Assembly (NCBI GenBank): GCA_900322025.1
Contig: ONYJ01000047.1
Span: 1 to 9,064, forward strand
DNA: 9,064 nt
From: an uncultured Bacteroidales bacterium
GTDB taxonomy: Bacteria > Bacteroidota > Bacteroidia > Bacteroidales > UBA932
Reading direction: 5' to 3'
Each line of letters opens with the position of its first letter. Within the stretch, counting starts at the first letter, position 1. The translations under genes and the position numbers were made by a program. This document shows positions 6,522 through 9,064 of this stretch, in pieces. Below the pieces are notes generated by a model. It made no database searches, was not told the origin of the DNA, and saw only the letters and a list, made by a program, of their open reading frames with translations.

Positions 6522-6865
6522 TTCTTTTGTCTGTAGTACAGAGTGCCCTTTTGGTGGCAGGACAGATGTTCTTGAAGTTTACTATGAACAAAATAGATAA
6601 ACTGGCTTTTACTTGGCATTGCATAAAGCAATTACTCACAGATTTGAATTTTTTGCTTTGTGGGCTTTGTATGGGTGGTGGCTCTATATTGTGGTTTTAC
6701 ATTCTCCGCAAATATCCTTTTAGTGCGGCCTACCCTATGATAAGTTTTAGTTATGTACTTGGACTTATAGTTGCAGCGGTTGTTTTTAAAGAGCATATAC
6801 CGGCTATAAGATATATAGGCGTGGCTCTGATAATTTTAGGAGCAATCCTTGTTGTGCAAAAATAA
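6509..6865 (+). CDS. ArnE/EamA-like four-helix small membrane transporter subunit
   Basis: A 118-residue, very hydrophobic protein with four predicted membrane helices at about 3-22, 46-66, 72-93 and 99-116, the size of a half-EamA/SMR unit. The sequence pattern recalls ArnE/ArnF, the subunits proposed to flip undecaprenyl-phosphate-aminoarabinose: an AGQ motif late in helix 1 followed by Lys (residues 17-23), an LWFYILRKYPFSAAYPMISFSY block at 61-82, then a KEH turn and a short final helix. In this locus it may flip a polyene lipid or a lipid-linked sugar across the inner membrane, fitting the GT2 domain encoded two genes downstream (inference). A drug-efflux role like EmrE is less likely; the EmrE-type glutamate of helix 1 is not seen. 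The gene starts within the preceding one, a 13-base overlap, so a downstream start cannot be excluded. Confidence 0.78.
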   Translation: MYKLILLSVVQSALLVAGQMFLKFTMNKIDKLAFTWHCIKQLLTDLNFLLCGLCMGGGSILWFYILRKYPFSAAYPMISFSYVLGLIVAAVVFKEHIPAIRYIGVALIILGAILVVQK

Positions 6866-6882
6866 ATTGTTAAAGACAAACA

Positions 6883-6889
6883 AGAAGGG
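6883..6889 (+). promoter_or_regulatory. Shine-Dalgarno-like site that supports the LolA start
   Basis: AGAAGGG lies 7 bases before the ATG at 6897 and is one of the few purine-rich ribosome-binding-like stretches in the window. It favours 6897 over the in-frame ATG at 6849. The upstream choice would overlap the membrane protein gene by 17 bases and put 16 polar, lysine-rich residues in front of an otherwise standard signal peptide. Confidence 0.5.
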
Positions 6890-6896
6890 CATTGTC

Positions 6897-7508
6897 ATGA
6901 AAACAACTTTTTTGAAAACATACTTAATAATAGTGCTGATTTCTTTTACGGGACTTGGACAGGCTATGGCTCAGAGCGCTCAGGAAAAAGTTGTGTTTGA
7001 AAAGATAGTAGCCTCTGCTGCCAATATGCAGACTATGAGTGCCGATTTTACAGAAAAGAAACAGCTTAAAATGCTGAGCGAGGAAGTTGTTAATACCGGT
7101 AAAATATGGTATAAATCACCGGCTTATATGCGTTGGGAGTATGATAACAAGAACTATGGGGTTTATAGCCCTCGGGGTGGCTATATGGTACGCAACGGGC
7201 AGAGAGAAGGGGCGTTATCCAGAGGGTTTTCCAATATGGGAAGAATTATAACCGGTCTTATCAGTAAGTTTTCGGGAGAGGTAAAAGACTTCGCCTTGTC
7301 TTATAAGGTAGAAGGTAAAGAGCTTATAATAAATGTGCAACCCACTTCTGCAAAAATGAAAGGAGCAGTGGAGCGCATAATAATGAAGTTTGATACCTCG
7401 AGTACTCTTATCCGCAGTTTTGAGATAGTTAATACAGCCGGCTGTACACTAATTACATTTTCTTCTGTTAGCATAAACGCTGATGTTGATCAGCAACTTT
7501 TTAACTGA
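6897..7508 (+). CDS. LolA-like periplasmic lipid/lipoprotein carrier protein
   Basis: From the ATG at 6897 the protein has 203 residues, the usual LolA size. It opens with a classic Sec signal peptide: basic start MKTTFLK, hydrophobic core 9-20, and a likely cleavage after AMA at 23-25. No lipobox cysteine follows, so the mature protein should be soluble in the periplasm. The mature part carries LolA family features: a MQTMSADFTEKKQL segment near 42-55, then a GKIWYKSPAYMRWEYD strand pair (about 64-79) that matches the G-x-hydrophobic-KPxxxRW pattern of LolA. LolA-like proteins occur in aryl polyene, flexirubin and xanthomonadin loci. The likely task is carrying the polyene lipid from the inner membrane exporter to the outer membrane, as LolA does for lipoproteins (inference). 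It is 31 bases after the membrane protein gene and 4 bases before the next. Confidence 0.85.
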   Translation: MKTTFLKTYLIIVLISFTGLGQAMAQSAQEKVVFEKIVASAANMQTMSADFTEKKQLKMLSEEVVNTGKIWYKSPAYMRWEYDNKNYGVYSPRGGYMVRNGQREGALSRGFSNMGRIITGLISKFSGEVKDFALSYKVEGKELIINVQPTSAKMKGAVERIIMKFDTSSTLIRSFEIVNTAGCTLITFSSVSINADVDQQLFN

Positions 7509-7512
7509 TACT

Positions 7513-8655
7513 ATGAAGTCGGCGGGGTTATTTCGGATACAGGATTGTGCTTTTGAAGGAAATACTATAAAGGCGCACGTGGGCATCTGCAAAACTCATT
7601 GGATATTAGGTTGCCATTTTCCCGGAAAGCCGATAGTGCCCGGAGCTCTGCTGGTGGAATTGCTGGAAGAGCTGTGCAGTGTAGCTCTCAAACGCCGACT
7701 AAGTGTAGCCACTATCAAAAATGCGAGGTTCAAAAGACCTCTCGACGCCTTAGTAGATTCTGTAAGAGTGGAGGTAAATATCTCTAAACAAGAAGACAAT
7801 CTGACAGCAGAAGCTAATTTTTTTCTAACAGATACTAAGGAAGAAGCCGCAACAGCAGCAGCTGAGGCCGGATCTAAAGCAGATAATAAGGCTGCATCTA
7901 TAACTGCCGTACTAAGATACAACGGCCATGATTTATGTTTTATAGTGCCTTTCTATAACAACAGCAAAACAGTAGCCGGAGTTATAAAATCTATACAAGA
8001 TTTTGGTTATCAGGTAATAGCTGTGAATGACGGTTCTACAGACGGGAGCTGTAAAGAGGCTCGTGAAGCCTTTCCTTATCAGTTGGTGTCTTACGATAAA
8101 AACAAGGGGAAGGGTTATGCTATAAGGCAGGGATTTAAGAGAGCCGCAGAATGTGGATTTAAGTATGCTTTGGTATTTGATGCAGATGGGCAACACACGC
8201 TTTCCGGTGCAGAATCTCTTATAGAAAAGTGGAAGAATTTTTCTGAAAAAGACCGCTATAGGAGCATTGTAATAGGGAGCCGTAATCGCCGAGGAGCAGA
8301 TTCAGGTGGTGTGTTTGCAAACAATTTTTCTAATTTTTGGCTTAAAGTGCAAACATTAAGAGCATTACAAGATACTCAGAGCGGCATGCGCCTATATCCA
8401 TTGAATAGAATTATGAAAATCTGTTTTTTAGGAAATAGGTACGAGTTTGAAACAGAGGTTCTTGTAAGAATGGCTTGGAGGGGTATAAGTTTGGTGGAGG
8501 TGCCGGTAGATGTAATATATCCCAAAGACAGGGTGAGCCATTTTCGCAAGAGAGCAGATTTTGCCAGAATTTCTGTTATGAATACTTTTCTTACCATAGG
8601 GGCTTTGTTCTATGGTTATCCGAGAATGTTATTTGAACGCTTGTTTAGAAAGTAG
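7513..8655 (+). CDS. Fusion of 3-hydroxyacyl-ACP dehydratase-like hotdog domain and family 2 glycosyltransferase
   Basis: From the ATG at 7513 the product has 380 residues in two domains. Residues 1 to about 135 are a FabZ/ApeI-like hotdog: HFPGKPIVPG at 35-44 with His35 and Glu49 spaced 14 apart, as the catalytic His/Glu of FabZ. An Ala-rich, charged stretch at about 107-128 interrupts the end of this domain. Residues 139-380 are a GT-A glycosyltransferase of family 2, dolichyl-phosphate-mannose-synthase-like: CFIVPFYNN at 142-150, VNDGSTDGS at 171-179, NKGKGYAIRQGFKRA at 197-211, metal-binding DADGQH at 223-228, and DTQSGMRLYP at 287-296. A hydrophobic patch near 354-368 may touch the membrane. 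The hotdog would dehydrate the polyene intermediate and the GT2 would add a sugar or handle a lipid head group (inference). An upstream in-frame ATG at 7483 is less likely because it overlaps the LolA gene by 26 bases. Confidence 0.88.
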   Translation: MKSAGLFRIQDCAFEGNTIKAHVGICKTHWILGCHFPGKPIVPGALLVELLEELCSVALKRRLSVATIKNARFKRPLDALVDSVRVEVNISKQEDNLTAEANFFLTDTKEEAATAAAEAGSKADNKAASITAVLRYNGHDLCFIVPFYNNSKTVAGVIKSIQDFGYQVIAVNDGSTDGSCKEAREAFPYQLVSYDKNKGKGYAIRQGFKRAAECGFKYALVFDADGQHTLSGAESLIEKWKNFSEKDRYRSIVIGSRNRRGADSGGVFANNFSNFWLKVQTLRALQDTQSGMRLYPLNRIMKICFLGNRYEFETEVLVRMAWRGISLVEVPVDVIYPKDRVSHFRKRADFARISVMNTFLTIGALFYGYPRMLFERLFRK

Positions 8656-8657
8656 GT

Positions 8658-9064
8658 ATGGAAAAGATATTTCTTTGCATATACGATTTCTTTTTAGGCA
8701 AAAGACGCTTTCTCGTTTTTTTGATACCATTGCTATTGGTGGTGGTATTTAGTTTTTTAGCGCGTAGTCTTTCGTTAGATGAAGATATAGCGTCGTTTCT
8801 TCCATATAGGAACGGCAGCACCGGTAAGCAGGGCCGATTTATATATCAGAACCTCAGAAAGCAAGACAAGGTAATAGGTCTGATTTCTCTTAAAGAAAAC
8901 GGAAAAGACACTTTTCAGAATATAGATAGATTAGCCGAAGCCGCAGACGATTTTGCATACCGGTTTGAAGAAGCCAATATAGAGGGAGTGCAAAATCCAA
9001 TGATTAGAATAGATGCCACAAAAATGTTGGGTGTAGCCTCTTTTGTTGCTGAGAATATGCCTTA
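8658..9064 (+). CDS. MMPL/RND-family lipid exporter, N-terminal part (cut by window end)
   Basis: An open frame starts at the ATG at 8658, 2 bases after the preceding stop, and runs without a stop to the window end, giving 135 residues. The N-terminus has a basic patch (KRR at 15-17), one strong membrane helix at about 18-36, and then the sequence SLSLDEDIASFLP at 37-49. That last stretch is typical of the start of the first periplasmic domain in MMPL/RND transporters, which usually continue for about 700 to 800 residues or more. The following 85 residues would be periplasmic. MMPL-type exporters are regular members of Bacteroidetes flexirubin and aryl polyene loci and probably move the finished lipid out of the inner membrane, handing it to the LolA-like carrier (inference). 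The permease helices are beyond the window, so the call rests on the N-terminus and context. Confidence 0.75.
   Translation, partial: MEKIFLCIYDFFLGKRRFLVFLIPLLLVVVFSFLARSLSLDEDIASFLPYRNGSTGKQGRFIYQNLRKQDKVIGLISLKENGKDTFQNIDRLAEAADDFAYRFEEANIEGVQNPMIRIDATKMLGVASFVAENMP

Noticed and set aside
6849..6896. In-frame upstream ATG at 6849 as LolA start
   Set aside because: It overlaps the membrane protein gene by 17 bases, adds a lysine-rich 16-residue lead before a standard signal peptide, and lacks the AGAAGGG stretch that precedes 6897.
7483..7512. In-frame upstream ATG at 7483 as start of the dehydratase-GT2 fusion
   Set aside because: It overlaps the LolA-like gene by 26 bases and adds ten residues of no family character; 7513 leaves a 4-base gap like the other junctions.
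7596..7922. 108-codon open frame on the minus strand
   Set aside because: It lies wholly inside the hotdog-GT2 gene, shows no family motif, and its Ala/Ser-rich part mirrors the Ala-rich insert on the other strand.
1..9064. tRNA, rRNA, CRISPR array, insertion sequence or strong rho-independent terminator
   Set aside because: No cloverleaf, spaced repeat array, transposase motif or G+C-rich hairpin with a T-run was seen by eye on either strand.

Overview
The window looks like part of an aryl polyene / flexirubin-type pigment biosynthesis locus from a member of the Bacteroidetes, probably Bacteroidales-like. The evidence is the gene set and order (aromatic ammonia-lyase tail, FabG, LpxL-like acyltransferase, hotdog dehydratase, ketosynthase, ACP, ketosynthase, ketosynthase-like partner, ArnE-like small membrane protein, LolA-like carrier, dehydratase/GT2 fusion, MMPL transporter). 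Supporting hints are the A+T-rich coding style, weak or absent Shine-Dalgarno sites and one candidate TAnnTTTG promoter. Isoleucine codon ATA is used very heavily. I cannot name a genus.

Layout: every gene is on the + strand. The window opens inside an ammonia-lyase gene (1-162). A 98-base gap with a possible Bacteroidetes promoter follows. Ten complete genes then run almost without gaps: ketoreductase (261-989), acyltransferase (1014-1928), dehydratase-like hotdog protein (1915-2349), long ketosynthase with an extra C-terminal domain (2361-4058), ACP (4117-4365), second ketosynthase (4372-5571), degenerate ketosynthase/chain-length-factor-like protein (5568-6521), four-helix membrane protein (6509-6865), LolA-like periplasmic carrier (6897-7508) and dehydratase-GT2 fusion (7513-8655). 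An MMPL-type transporter gene starts at 8658 and runs off the end. Several neighbours overlap by 4 to 14 bases, the largest spacer after 261 is 58 bases, and no convincing terminator is visible, so this reads as one operon.

Inferred pathway: the ammonia-lyase supplies a cinnamate- or coumarate-type starter. The ACP carries the chain, and the ketosynthases plus the catalytically dead partner extend it. The ketoreductase and the two hotdog proteins reduce and dehydrate each cycle without enoyl reduction, leaving a conjugated aryl polyene. The LpxL-like acyltransferase and the GT2 domain would attach the polyene to a lipid or sugar head group. The ArnE-like protein, the LolA-like carrier and the MMPL transporter would move the lipid across the inner membrane and to the outer membrane. 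The type of pathway is known. Less ordinary here are the domain fusions (ketosynthase with a second KS-like domain; dehydratase with glycosyltransferase) and the way catalytic residues are divided among paralogues. Starter-activating ligase, thioesterase, methyltransferase and any dialkylresorcinol genes are not in this window and may lie outside it.
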